From Pampus argenteus (taxonomy: Eukaryota > Chordata > Actinopteri > Scombriformes > Stromateidae): a DNA stretch of 64,000 bases. Of the stretch, positions 49,630 through 61,963 are shown in pieces (positions within the stretch are counted from its first letter, which is position 1; each line of letters begins with the position of its first letter). The position numbers were made by a program, and so were the translations under genes. Below the pieces are notes generated by a model. That model was not told where the DNA came from, searched no databases, and worked only from the letters and a program-made list of their open reading frames with translations. The stretch is from assembly GCA_036937835.1 (NCBI GenBank), contig CM072871.1:3029001-3093000 (forward strand), written 5' to 3'.

Positions 49630-51095
49630 TTGAAATCGTAGGTCTTATATCAAGTCCTGTCTGCTCATGACACACACATCATTAGAAGCATCCAAATAGC
49701 ACGACGTGAAAAAGACAGTCGTTCAAAGCGAGACATGAATGGATTAATGAGTCATTTTCCCTCACCATCGAGGTATTGTAATTATTGCATCGGTTTGAAA
49801 CCTGTCCTCACTCCAAACTCTTTCCACATGTGTGCACTCATCTGCAGCTGACAGGGTAACAAAGAAATAAGCTCCAGCAAACACAGCGCTGTTCATTTAT
49901 TCATTTTAAAGAAATACTCTGTGCTTGTTACGGCTTGATTTCTGTCCGCGCTACATCAGTGTTTTCAGCACCCTGAAAAACTAGTGCGAAGAAATGTTCT
50001 AAGAGGTCTGTGACCTGCGATGAATTGCTATGAGGGCCTGAATTAACAAGGCAAAGGTTAATGTTATTGTAATTATCAGCGTGGAGCCTTACAGGAGATG
50101 AATTCCTCATCACTGAAGAGCCTGTGTGATCACATCTAATGCATTAGACCAATAATTAGATTCAAACACTGCCTTTTTTCATACTTTGTTAATACCAGCG
50201 GTGCCCAGTCTGTCGTTGCTATGCCTATTTCAGGGGTCAAAGATGTCAGCGGCCAGCTAAATGGGAATAGATTAATGACAGAAGCATCAACATAGACAGT
50301 CCAAGGGGCGAGCGTAAGCGCCGTGCTTACTTAACAGTGTCCCTGCTGCTTGTTGAGTCACACGTAATTATCATGCATGGTTTGTCTCATCAGGCCAAGG
50401 TGTCGAGGTGTGAAAATGGCCTTGGGTGAGTCACAGCAGTGTGGCTTCGACTTCCCATTTGCCCCGGGGGGAGATGGAGAGGAACTAGAATAACTGTCCT
50501 GCACAATACATCATTTTTTTATGTTTACCTATCATCCACAACAACTGTGTACGGTTTTAGGGACAAGCCAGCACCACATTCAGGAGTATAATGGGATATT
50601 CTAGGACATATCTGTCACTGCAAAGAATTTATAGCAGAGTTTTTTTTAAAGGTAGCTGTACGAGTTGGAATTACACTTCGATATTTATTTGACAGTCTTT
50701 GGCCGGGCCAATCTTTTCTCTAGCAAGAACAATATCAGTTGTGCACATATATCAGTCTTGGGGTTGGAGTGCGACTGGCCCCTCTGGCACTGCTCTGCTG
50801 CACCGTGTGTTTGTCGGGGTTTGTGTGTGTCAGAGTGGCACTGTCAGTGCTCGCAGCGTGTTTGCCGCAGATGCTCTGACTGGTGCGTCCATCATCGCTT
50901 CACTACCCCGCGGGTAACTTAAAATGCAAAGTTTGCAGAAAAAGGGTTGTGCTTTGATCCAGAGCTCCAGACAGGAGCAGCTGTGATGGATGAGGCCTGG
51001 CTGCCCAGACCTCAGTAGTGACCAGAGAAGTTGCTCTGGACCTGCTGCTGGGATTCTGGGACTGCTCAGAAAACCCATAAAACGCATGTGTATGA

Positions 51096-51115
51096 GTGTG
51101 TGTGTGTGTGTGTGT
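51096..51115. repeat. (GT)10 microsatellite
   Basis: Perfect GT run. Confidence 0.95.
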
Positions 51116-52019
51116 TTGCAAATTCAAATCAGGATGTCACTTATTTGTGATGGAGTCTCAGAGAAAGTGTGCTAATGTTTGCTTTTAGACCAACAATCGC
51201 ATTAATAGGCACCTCACAAAGCATCTATCAGCACAGTAGCGCCGAGCCGTTTCTGTTAAGCAAGGTTTATTGCTTCATAATTCAGTGGAGGTGATACACT
51301 ATAGTGAAAATAATCTCATACACTGTTTTAATTTGCATCACGCTGAGATTTGTCACTGTTATAGATGACGCTGTGTAAAACCACCAGAGTCTTGTTAGGT
51401 AGAGTTGTGTGAGGGCTGACATGATTTACATTATTCAGAGCATGCTGCATAAGTGTGTGTTAGCTCCTGTCACTCTATGAAGACCCAAGGTGCTCTCCCA
51501 CGGTGCACTGGGGCGTCCCCATGCAGAACCTCCGCCGGGGTCTGCTCTGCTCTGGTAGACAATTAGAGACGGCTTGTGTTGGGTGTGGAAGGAAGAGATT
51601 CCCCTGCTTCCTACAGGTCCTTCACCGTGCCATTGAAATGCTGGATGGAGGACAATACTCATGGGTGACTCCTGCCCTCAGCACTGCTTATATTTCTATT
51701 TTCCCCTCGTTATACGAAGTGATTTTCATCTAATAATTTTAGGTCTATTTTATATTAGAACTGAAACTAACTGCAGAAGGAAATTATTTAATCACTACAC
51801 AATTAAATCTTTCTACCAGAAGCAAAAAAAAAAAACAGTCAAGGGAAAGGCGCTGCGTTGGCATCAACCAGCCAGTTGAATCACCGCATTAGCACGACAT
51901 CAGCACCTCAAAGACAAAGCTGCGGCAGGAGAAAGAGCCGGCGGAGCTCAAGCTGTCAGTGAAAGCTGTGTGATTAACCAATCCCATCTTCTCATCAACA
52001 TGACCCAGAAGTCAGCGCT

Positions 52020-52050
52020 GGGGGAGGGGGGAGGGGGGTGGGGGGTGGGG
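52020..52050 (+). other. G-quadruplex-prone run
   Basis: Five G tracts of 5, 6, 6, 6 and 4 bases are separated by single A or T bases. This is far stronger than the minimum four-tract pattern. It lies on the sense strand of macrod2. Confidence 0.85.
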
Positions 52051-52228
52051 TGATCAGACTCGAGTAAGTCCTAAGATGGTGACAGAAGGTGCTGCTTCTA
52101 CCTCGCTGCGTATGTAGCCATTCACACCATCTTCTCCTCCACCTGTTCACATGCCCGGCCATCGCAGGAACATATGCCAAATCACATCACTGCAAATTTG
52201 GTGAGAAACTTCAATCAGCAGGTGTGTC

Positions 52229-52229
<1 letters not shown>

Positions 52230-52280
<51 letters not shown>
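52230..52280. repeat. (TG)n microsatellite, about 51 bp, perfect
   Basis: About 25 TG units end in (AG)n. It is the longest perfect dinucleotide tract in the window and lies 180 nt after the G-rich run at 52020. Confidence 0.98.
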
Positions 52281-52287
<7 letters not shown>

Positions 52288-52418
52288 TCTTCAGTTAGCA
52301 CTTTTTCCACCATGAAGCTCACCTAATCAGCATGACTGAATTAAAACTGGAGCCAGGGCGGAGTGCCCTCCTTGATGTGACTCTTAAATGGTAATCATAA
52401 TTACAACGACGAGAAAAT

Positions 52419-52486
52419 CAATTAGCATAAATGGGAGTGATTTGTTGCTACCTTTGCCTTGCTAATTGCATTGTTAAAAGGCAAAG
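52419..52486. promoter_or_regulatory. inverted homeodomain-type sites with a nested 9-bp hairpin
   Basis: caattagc (52419-52426) and gctaattg (52461-52468) are perfect reverse complements. A second inverted pair, ctttgcctt (52452-52460) and aaggcaaag (52478-52486), encloses the second site in a 17-nt loop. The block is AT-rich unique sequence typical in look of a conserved intronic element. Function is inferred. Confidence 0.3.
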
Positions 52487-55400
52487 ATCCAGCCAACATA
52501 GGCATTAACCTCTCTTTGAAGAAAGAAATCTGTGCAGAGGAAACAGGTTAAAGCAAACATGCCTTTCATCAATAGTGTTGCTTCAGAAGCATCTGTGTAC
52601 GGACTCTCCAAGGACTTAACAACATCTGCTAATGATTCATTTACCAGCCATTCTTCTGAGCGTCGGGTGTGAAAAACATCCGTCTTTTAAATGTGTATGC
52701 TGACCACGATCATTCCTATGTGTGTTTTTAAGAGCGTCTCCTTTATCAACCTGGCAGTGAGGTGCATGGTTACTTTTTCAGGCTTTTTTTGCAAGCCTGA
52801 AACTTCAGACTACATCTTGGTTTCTCACCGTGACACGAGGGGAAGAAGCTTTAAAGCAATGTTGTTTCTAATTGGGCCGCTAATCGAATGTCACTCTGGA
52901 AAGCCACAAGAAGCTGGATGAATTAAAGTGTCCAGGACACAGGTGAGAATGAGATAAAGAGAGGATGGCGACCATGACAGCAGGACCTGCAGGCCGGCTC
53001 GTCTTGTCCTTTACTGTTAGCTGCTCGCACTGTCTCCAGTACAGAGTAGATAAGAATAATGCTACTTGAATGCTGTTACTTTACACAGTGTGTAGAATAG
53101 ACCTGGACAGGTAAGGCGATGCTACACACACTTCAAGAATCTCTGTTTGCTAAAAGCTTTCCAGTCAATTAGCATCCACCTCAGCTCATCCAGAATAGCC
53201 TCACAACCGTGTTGTTATTGACTACAGATAATGAGATCTAACACGCGGTACGCAGTCAACAATTCAGAAGTAATAAACATGATATCCTAAAAAAAAAGTA
53301 TATACATCTGAAATAAGACAAAATAAGGTAGCGTGAAATAGTTCACAAAAGCAATTAGTGTCACTAGTTGGAAAAACAAGGTTGTAGAATATAAAGATTT
53401 TATAACATAAGACAAAAGCTGACAGCATTTTATTTATGTATTTTAAATTGATTTGACATATTCAACAGTGTTATTATAGCATACACAAACATGCATTCAT
53501 GAGACGGCGTGCTGCTTTACCAATGATTCCTCTTTGATTATGAATTGAACATATTTTTACGTTGCAGCTTTGGCAAAAAAAACCCCAAAAAAAACGACAG
53601 CCTGATTTTTATTCTAGCTTCACTCTATTTAATGGACAAAATGAAATGCATATAAAAGACAGTCACTGAGTTGAATGTCAGGAGTGACAAATGTGATTTG
53701 AAATATCATCTCCTGCCCTCATTACAGTAAATGCTTTTTCCTGCGAATGTCATTTTATTCCCAAAGTTTGCGCTTTTCTCTTAATGTGACTTGACCGAAG
53801 TGATTCATTTTTGCACTGTTGTTGTTTTCTTCTCTGCAGCTCTTTGTGCCCTGGCACAGAGTGTTAATGTAATGTTCAGTTCAAGTGCCCTGGGAGCTGA
53901 GCCACTCCATCAGCCAGCACGCTCATGCCTGAGCTGGAGAGTGTGTTCAGGCAGCTTCCAGTGTTACCGCTGATAACTGTATCAGAGCCCGAAGAACTGC
54001 TTAATCACGGCGATATCGGAGATAGAGTGACAGATGACATCTTTCACTGCCCCGCTTCAGAGTGGCAGAACGTCTGATAAAGAGAAGACGAGTCTGCTGT
54101 CGCTAACGGGATACAGTTGTTTTCCCATTTCTATGTACATGAAATTATAGCTGCCAAAAAAAAAAACACCAAAAACATTTGGTTCTGCATTAAGATGCCT
54201 TTTCTCTCGCTCAAATAATCAGAAAATGTAGAAGTATGCTGAGCTAACCTTGACCAGAAAGTGTGAGTGGAGGAGGCATCAGAGGAATTTTAGTTTTTCA
54301 TGGGTCAACTTAATGCCTTTCCAAAAAAAAAAAACAAAGTTATGTAGGTTGTAGCGATGGAGAAAAGGGATAAACAATATAATATATGACCACCATCCAA
54401 ATATTAGAATAAATGAGGAGAATAGTTAATAATAATTATGTTCTGGGTTGTTTTTCAGTCACTAATACAACGGACAAGAACAATTTCAGGAGCTTTGTTT
54501 AAGCAAATGTTCCAGCATATGAGCCATAAATGATAACATATTCTTTTCCTTTACTCTTTTACTGGCTGCAGAGTTAAACTGTCTTATCTGGCCTGTTTCC
54601 ATGTTAGCAGTTAGGCAGAAGTGGCCTCTTTGGCCCCAGCACAGTTACGGATGAGCTTGTACCACAGTGATCAAGGGACCGGCAACTTCATCCTGCTGTG
54701 GCGCCCAGGGCAAGATAGCAGTCATGACAGCCCCGTCAGCAGCAGTCCAGCTGGGAACCAGTCTGTCCGCCGTCCCCTGGACAACCCGTACTAGTGGTTG
54801 GCACTGCCCTCACCCTCAAAAAGGGAAGGAGAGAAAAGAGAGTCTCCTCAGGCAGGACAAGCTCTGTGGAGCATGTGGTAGAAAGTGGGGCAACTTGATC
54901 ACATCTGCAAGAGTCACTCTGCCTGCTAATATCTCATGTTTATCCTCCCCCGCAGTGCTCAGTATCAGGATGATAACTCATACAGAATGACTAAAACGGC
55001 AGGTATTCAATACCAGTTTGGGAGGAAAAGCTCTGTGAAATCACAATACCCTCCTCACCGCGTCACCATTTCAAAGGTGAGGAGGAAACGGCAGAGATGA
55101 CTCATTCCTGCCGTGTTGTTGTCGTCCTCTGGCGGCGGTCCGGTCCTGTCAGAGAGGTTGTAAATCTGTGGCAGCAGGTAAGGTTATTTCTTGGATTTGG
55201 TTCAGGCTGACCGGCCAGGCCTGTGAAGCGTCCTTGAGTGTTGATGCATTCCTGAATGGTGGAAGCTGTATTGACAAAACGCTGTGACCAGGGCAAAAGG
55301 GAGTAAATCAGGAGCTCACCCTCACTGTGGGGGGAGTCTAGTGGGGAGGACAACATGCGGATTGACCTTCATTTATGATGTTGAATCCAGCAGGTTTCTT

Positions 55401-55801
55401 TTTTCTTTTTCTTTTTTTATCATTTGTTTGTGGTATTCATTGAATTTAGCCTCTTGCACAAAGCAGAGTAAAGATCGCAGCCTGCAGATAAATAGAAAAT
55501 CAAACAATCCACAATGAAACACCTCATTATGAGATGTGTGAGTATTCTACAGTACACACACACACATGTCCACAGATACGGTGTATGAAAACAACACAAC
55601 CATCCTACAGAGAGGGAGTTGCTTTCTGTCACAGTCACATGAAGGTCAGAGACAAAGGCCACAGATGGCCTTTTGCACTAAATCAGCAATTTTTCTAAAG
55701 TGTGGTCAAACACTCACACGTGGAGTTGATTCACACACTAACCCACTTACACTTTGTTCCCCCAACGTCATGTACAGACATACACATACATCAAGTGAAC
55801 A

Positions 55802-55828
55802 ACACACACACACACACACACACACACA
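55802..55828. repeat. (AC)n microsatellite, 27 bp
   Basis: Perfect AC run within a wider CA-rich block (about 55730-55870). Confidence 0.98.
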
Positions 55829-57041
55829 TGCTCTCACATAGCCACAGGCGTAGACACTCAGATTTTATAATCACAAACACAGTTTTTTTTGGGACTGGGA
55901 GTTTAATTTAAAAATTGCTGCTCATTATAAGTGAATATTGACTATATGACGCTTTGAACATCATAATTCTCAATTTATTTCTAACTATGGCCACAGATAA
56001 TCCTGATTGGTTGAACGGTGCAAAACATTAAAGTAAAATTAAAATCAGGAAAAAACACATGACTGTAGGTTAGTAAGAAAAATGAAAATGCTATGATGAC
56101 TCAAAACCAATTAGTTATGAATTAGTATATTGTGGTGACACACAATAGGTAGTTACAGATAATCTATGAATCAGCTAGAGGCAAATACTGAATCATCTTT
56201 CAATTACACACGTGTGAATTATGAGTGAAAACATCCTCTGCTGTGTCGAGCCGCCCCGATAGTTAGGATTGAGTAAACCAAACGCTGTACTCAAGCCTGA
56301 TTGTCTCTTCATCAACAAAGCGACGTGGATCTAAATAATCAGCCAGTTTTGATTTTGGCATGTTGCAGGTGAGGAGCCGAGCGCTGGTGTCAGGGGAGGG
56401 AGCGTCACGGCGGTAAAGTGTGGTGAAGAAATGAGTGTGACTGGGCGGATATGACAGAAAGTCTACCTGTCACCCGGGGGTCCCTCAGGCCCAGCTGCTC
56501 CACAGCCGGAGTTTAGATGAGAGAAACAATCATTAACCCTGTCACATTGATTCAGCTCTGTTGGCTTGTTTCTTCTGACCCACACTGTGGAATAAAGCTA
56601 ACTAAACTTGTGTAATGATATCCTCTTTGGTATCATTGCAGTCTCTACACACTGTTTTGCTCAGTAGCGTGCTTGTTTATTGTGTTGTCAAAAGCCCAAT
56701 ATATGGTGTTTTGTTATTACTGTGACATATTTGATTTTCTCCTCCTTGCATGGCTGCTCAACTGCCTTTTGATTTTCTGACACCTGAGATAGTGAGGAAA
56801 TACTGATAGAAACCAATGTTGTGTGATAATGAACGAATCTGCTGTCAGTCAGCGTTAGATCTTTCCACTTTTGTTGTATTGTGTGTCAGTCATGATGTGT
56901 GCGGACACACAAACACAGATTCGAGCACTTTTCCTCGTGCTTTAAGATCTTCTCGATTCCTTTTCTCCCGCTCGGTGTTTGTGCGCATGTTGTTTGTTCA
57001 TCAGACAAACCATCTGCTGAAGTTGTGTGTTTTTCTCTGCA

Positions 57042-57115
57042 CGCCGTCCCCTTGGCACGCCGCTTCACGTGGAGGTGCTCTACCAATTATCTGATGCGCG
57101 CGGGACGCCCAGCGT
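57042..57115. other. CpG-dense pocket
   Basis: About ten CpGs fall in 74 nt, including cacgccgcttcacgtgg and gatgcgcgcgggacgccc, with a CACGTG E-box within (57067-57072). No gene is recognised on either side. Confidence 0.4.
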
Positions 57116-60100
57116 GAGCCACTGCCCACTGCACAGGCATGAAGTCTGTGTGTTCACACCAGGTAGCCTCTCTGCATGGCGCAGGATAATGGGGAGAGCT
57201 GGAGGGAGTCTTCTCTCCTGCTCTCTTCATCATTCATTTGGCGAGCTGATTAGCTCCTCTCTGTGACCAGCAATAATCTACCGTCCTGTATATTTCATGG
57301 CCCATTTCAGAATTAGTGCATCATTGTATGTTCAAGCTAATCTACACTTGCAGCCGTGTTTGCGCTGTGTCACAAGCGTTGGCTCTTCTGTGTTTGTGCA
57401 GCGTACCATGTAAAACAATACGGCCGGAGCTGCGAGCACTTGTAACCACACTTTTTATTCTTGTCGTTTTATTGTTTAACATTTGCGTGTCTTAATATTC
57501 TACGAGAGGAAAAAGTAGGTCTGAATTTAATGAAGTATGAATTGGCAGCAGAGCCGATATATTTCACTGTAATTATTTTTGATTCATAATAGATCCAAAC
57601 CTAGATCCAATAGACAAAAACAATTAATTTTTTCATAAAGAATTCATACTCAGTATCTTTCTATCTGCGGCCCGGCAGACTTTCTTAGATTCCTTTGTGC
57701 CGGAGGATGAGACACATCTCTCCTTCATCATCTACTCTGATACTTTCTTATGCCCTCTGTATGTCACCTCTCTTTCTCCGGAGCTCATTTCTTATCCGCA
57801 CTTCATCTAAATTGATTTAGATTTCTTCTTTAAAGTTGTGAGAATGTGTTGTGTCAAGCCTGTCATGCAGCATGTCGGTAATACTTTTTTTGGATTGATC
57901 TTTTATTTAGTAATAATTGGGAGAATTGAACGGGGTGATAAGCATTGCTGTGTTTTATCGGGCTTTTATCTGGAGTGCAGTATTGCCCCAGTCAGCATAC
58001 ATGTGGTAAGTGTTAGAGGAGTGAACCCATGCAGCCTACTGAACACTGACTGAAACATACAAGTGTTCCTGCAGGGGATGGGGGATATTAGAAATAGCCT
58101 GAAATTGAGAAATGTGATATGAGGGAGGTGGTGGTGGCGAGGGGGGGCTCTGTGGAAGAAAAACAAAGTTATTTAAGCCGCAAGCTTTTCCTCTTATTGA
58201 AATAGTATCAAGCTTTTATTGAATTTAACATGTTTATGGTAGAGGCAACATAAACAGTCCTCTGAAATCATCTTTCTTCACAGTTTCATGCAAAACGTGA
58301 CGCTGAAGTGTGTGTGAACATACAGTGTGTGAGCAAGGTTTGTTGGTTTTTTTTCTCCTCACACAGCAGTTCTTTTCCAGTTATTTGTTGGCATTTCTGA
58401 AGATGTTATCAGGAAGCCCTTTTCTTTGACACTCCATTACATTCTCACTCGGTATCTAATAATCTTGTCATTTTCCACCACATTTCCTCTACTAAAGCAG
58501 TCAATTAAGGATGCAATACTTAAGCAGCCTTCAAAATCGTCGGGAAAAAAAAAAATTATCTAAAAAGGTTAATGCAATTTCAAAAGCATAAAGTGGATGG
58601 AATAGCCTGGATGTAGGTGTGTCCTGCTCTTTAGAGCTCATCTCCACATTGACGAGGCTGGAAAACAGGCATCGAGTTGGACTAGATAGCGTTTACTCTA
58701 ATTTATACGCAGTGAGACAGTGTTGTGGTCATTTAAAAACTATGGATTTAAACAGTGGATTATAAACATGCATCTAACAGTGCTTCAGTTAACTTCGTTA
58801 AGATGTTCATGTCGTTTGAGCGACTGCAGCCGTTATGTGACATTTATCAATATCATATCTGACAATAAAAGTCAGGATGTTATCAGGATGTATAAATGAA
58901 AGGTTATGAGGCAACACACGTGTCATATCTTACAGTATCCGTCTCCTGTGTGACATCCCTGCTATCATAGCTGTTACAGTTTACAGTAAGAGCATCCGGG
59001 TCCCTACAGGCTCCACGTCTGTATTTATTATTTTTTTTAACCTGGAGAGATTTCAGCTTCCACGAAGTGTTTATTATTTTCCTTTAGCAGCTTTTTTTGT
59101 ACTTTAGTATTTGCAAATGTTGGCAGATTGAACGATGTTAAGGATGTCAATCAGCCTTCAAGTAGTCACAATTAACTGCTACATTCATAAAAATGAATTA
59201 ATTCAAAAACATGGATTATAATTATTACGTGTTACGCGGCGACACCCCGCAGCATTTCAGTCACTTCATTTTGTTGGAGAGCTCTTACGAGTTCATACAG
59301 AGAGCACTTGTTCAAATGTTTTTCAGATGGTGAAAGATATTTCATGAGGTTAACTTTCAAACTGTAACGCGAGGTTATTTTCACAGAAACCCACACTGTA
59401 CCTCTGAGCCCAGGACTCATGAGCCAAGCAAGAATGAACAAAACCACATGAGCTGCCAGCTGCACATATTTACATCAGGTTTCTCCACTTCTAACGACTG
59501 TGCTTGCGGCCATCTTTCAAGGAGCCGGTTTGTGATTTGTGCCGTAACAAGAGCGATCTAAAGGACGACTTAAACATTTCATTTACCGTACAGCCAGATT
59601 CTCCCCTTTATCTTTAAAGTCACTGGTTTATGTCTGAATGTGACAGGTCACAAAGCCTGGAAACCAAGGCTGATCCACTGCATCCAGCTCATGCTATCAT
59701 CAGTATTGATTCATCTCCAATGTGTGTCTTTGTACTCCTCCTGAAATCCCGTCGGCTCGAGGGTACAACCTATTATCCATCGCTAGCAAGAGAATAAATA
59801 TTTTCATCCTCTGGGCTCACGTGTATATTCAAACAGTAGAGATAAAGCCATAACATTTGTGATAGCATTATATAGCTTCAGACTAAAACTGATAATAAAA
59901 CAAACTTGCATTTGGCTCGTTCTAAATGCATCTTGAACCTTTGACTCATTGTTGCCCCTCTCCCTACCTCCCTCGCTGGAGAGGAGCGATAAGATGTCTC
60001 ATTTCCGTTTACCTTTCAGCATTATTCATGGTTATGGAGGTGTTTTGTGGTTTTGTTCCCAATGCACCGTCACGTCTGTGCTAAAGGTTTTAGAGCGAAA

Positions 60101-60504
60101 TCAAACATTTTCTAGTAAATACTGTTTTGAATTATAGTTGCATCCTTAAATTATACAAAGAGGAGGATATTACAAAACACACCATTTAAATTAATACATT
60201 GCATCAGACGTCATTGTCATTAAAGTGTCATGGATACCAATTAACCCCGTAACCTGGGTTGGTGGGCGAGGCATGGATGGTGCTTGAGGGATGGGCATCC
60301 TGCAGATGCTTCCCTGCCTGGATACCAGCGATGCTGAGTTTTTGGGTTTGAAAGACTGATGCATCCTAATTAGTTCCCTGATGTACTCGTGTCCAAGAAG
60401 ATGAAAGTGGCGACACCACAGGTTGTCCTGCATTGAGTAGCACATGCTCAAATTGACACCGACGCTGACAGTTTGAGTTTCATTTTCAATGCTCTCTGTA
60501 TATT

Positions 60505-60532
60505 GGGCGGGGCGGGGCGGGGGACGGGGGGG
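60505..60532 (+). other. G-rich run with GC boxes, quadruplex-prone
   Basis: Three overlapping gggcgg-type units (Sp1 GC-box form) are followed by gggggacggggggg. At least five G tracts of three or more occur in 28 nt. Confidence 0.8.
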
Positions 60533-61402
60533 TGTTCAACTCATTAATATTTTTTCTGAGTTTGTAGAGAAACATCAAAAAGTAATCCCATTTTGATCTC
60601 ACGCCTACTTCAGCGAGTTGTCGAAGACACTTGGGAGTTACTCTCTCTTCAACAGAGCAATAAAAACCCGTGTTACATCCATGAGGCACATAAATTGATA
60701 CGAGACAGGAACCGTTCCCAAATAAATTAGTTACCAAATTAACCCATGTCGGGTTCACAGTGGTCGTATGATTGACGTGATCCCTGGTCTGAGCTCTGAC
60801 CCTGTAAGCCTGAGGCTGTGTCGGGGACTGAGGCTGTAGATAGGACAGGTACCTCTCATCAGCAGACAGCCTATCAGAGAGGAACAGTCGGCCCCCGCCT
60901 GGCTCCACCTCATGCTGAAACAGCACGATGGTGCTTTTATTAGCTTTTAACGGATTATAATTGTCCGCTAAGTACTCGTCTGTCCGTCACACAGATGGAA
61001 GTTGAGCCTTAATCCTCATTTTGGAAGCTTTCCTGCAGTTTTTAGGTGGAGAGGTTTTCATGCACGTTTTCTTGTCTTTCCATGAAACTTCTAAATCCCC
61101 TTTTTTTTCCCCTCACAAAGCCTCTGGGAGTCCAGTAAATGTCTCCTGACACCTGGCGAGCTGGGCATTTTTATAACAAGCCGCGACCTGAGATGTTTTA
61201 ATGACACTGTCCAAAGCACATCAACCGTCGACTTTGGAAATGTCTTACAGATGTGTGTTTTTTCTCGGGAATGTTGGCAAGCGAATCCACTAAGCGCCAA
61301 GGCTGAACAACTCTGAAGTGTAAGACATGTGAGACGATTTATTATTCCAACAAAACACACACAGTCTCACATATGGGCTAGTAGCCTTGTGCCGATGGGA
61401 CT

Positions 61403-61418
61403 GCTAATTAGAATTAGC
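61403..61418. promoter_or_regulatory. TAATTA/TAATTC dyad (gctaatt-ag-aattagc)
   Basis: Two 7-bp inverted half sites are separated by 2 nt, each carrying a TAATT homeodomain core. The flanking 100 nt is unique and AT-rich. It could be a paired-class homeodomain dimer site; this rests on motif form alone. Confidence 0.3.
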
Positions 61419-61945
61419 TTGACTACACTTAAGCTCATGAAAAGCATATCATGGACATTTATCTGATGCTTAATTGACACTGAAAAGGAATACATATTCA
61501 TAAACACACACCGCTGACTGCTCAAAGCTGCTCTTCATACAGAATGTCAAATTTAATTGGAGTGTGCTGAAAGATAGATGTGGCTGCTGATTTGAAATAT
61601 AGTATATCCCAGCTTCATTCATTCATATTCATGCTGTTGCCACGGATTACTAAACTGCGCCAATTATAGAATAACGTCGAGGAAAGATGAATTTTTAAGT
61701 TTAGAAAAATGTAAATCTGTGTTATCATTCGAGGTGCTGCTTCACTGCTAATGCATTTTCATGTTAATGACATACTCTGGTTTGTCTCTTCCTCACTATA
61801 GCAGAGGTTACCTTTATCCTTCTGTTTCTTTTGGTTATGCAAATAATATTTTACCAATTTCTTTGTCAAGGATCTCTGCTGTGAAGCGAAGACATTGCGA
61901 GATCAATGAGAAAATAAATTCCTGATGGTTGCCCTCCTGTTCACG

Positions 61946-61963
61946 AAAAAAAAAAAAAAAAAA
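61946..61963. repeat. poly(A)18
   Basis: Uninterrupted A run, followed by gcttagg. Confidence 0.95.

Noticed and set aside
54667..54990. 107-codon open frame with Cys-Gly-Ala-Cys-Gly
   Set aside because: It has a single CxxC-like motif only, with no second metal-binding pair or known fold. It is likely chance.
60486..60926. 146-codon open frame on the minus strand
   Set aside because: The peptide matches no family I know, ends in Pro-rich sequence read from a G-rich tract, and has no promoter or partner exon. Frames of this length arise by chance in 64 kb.
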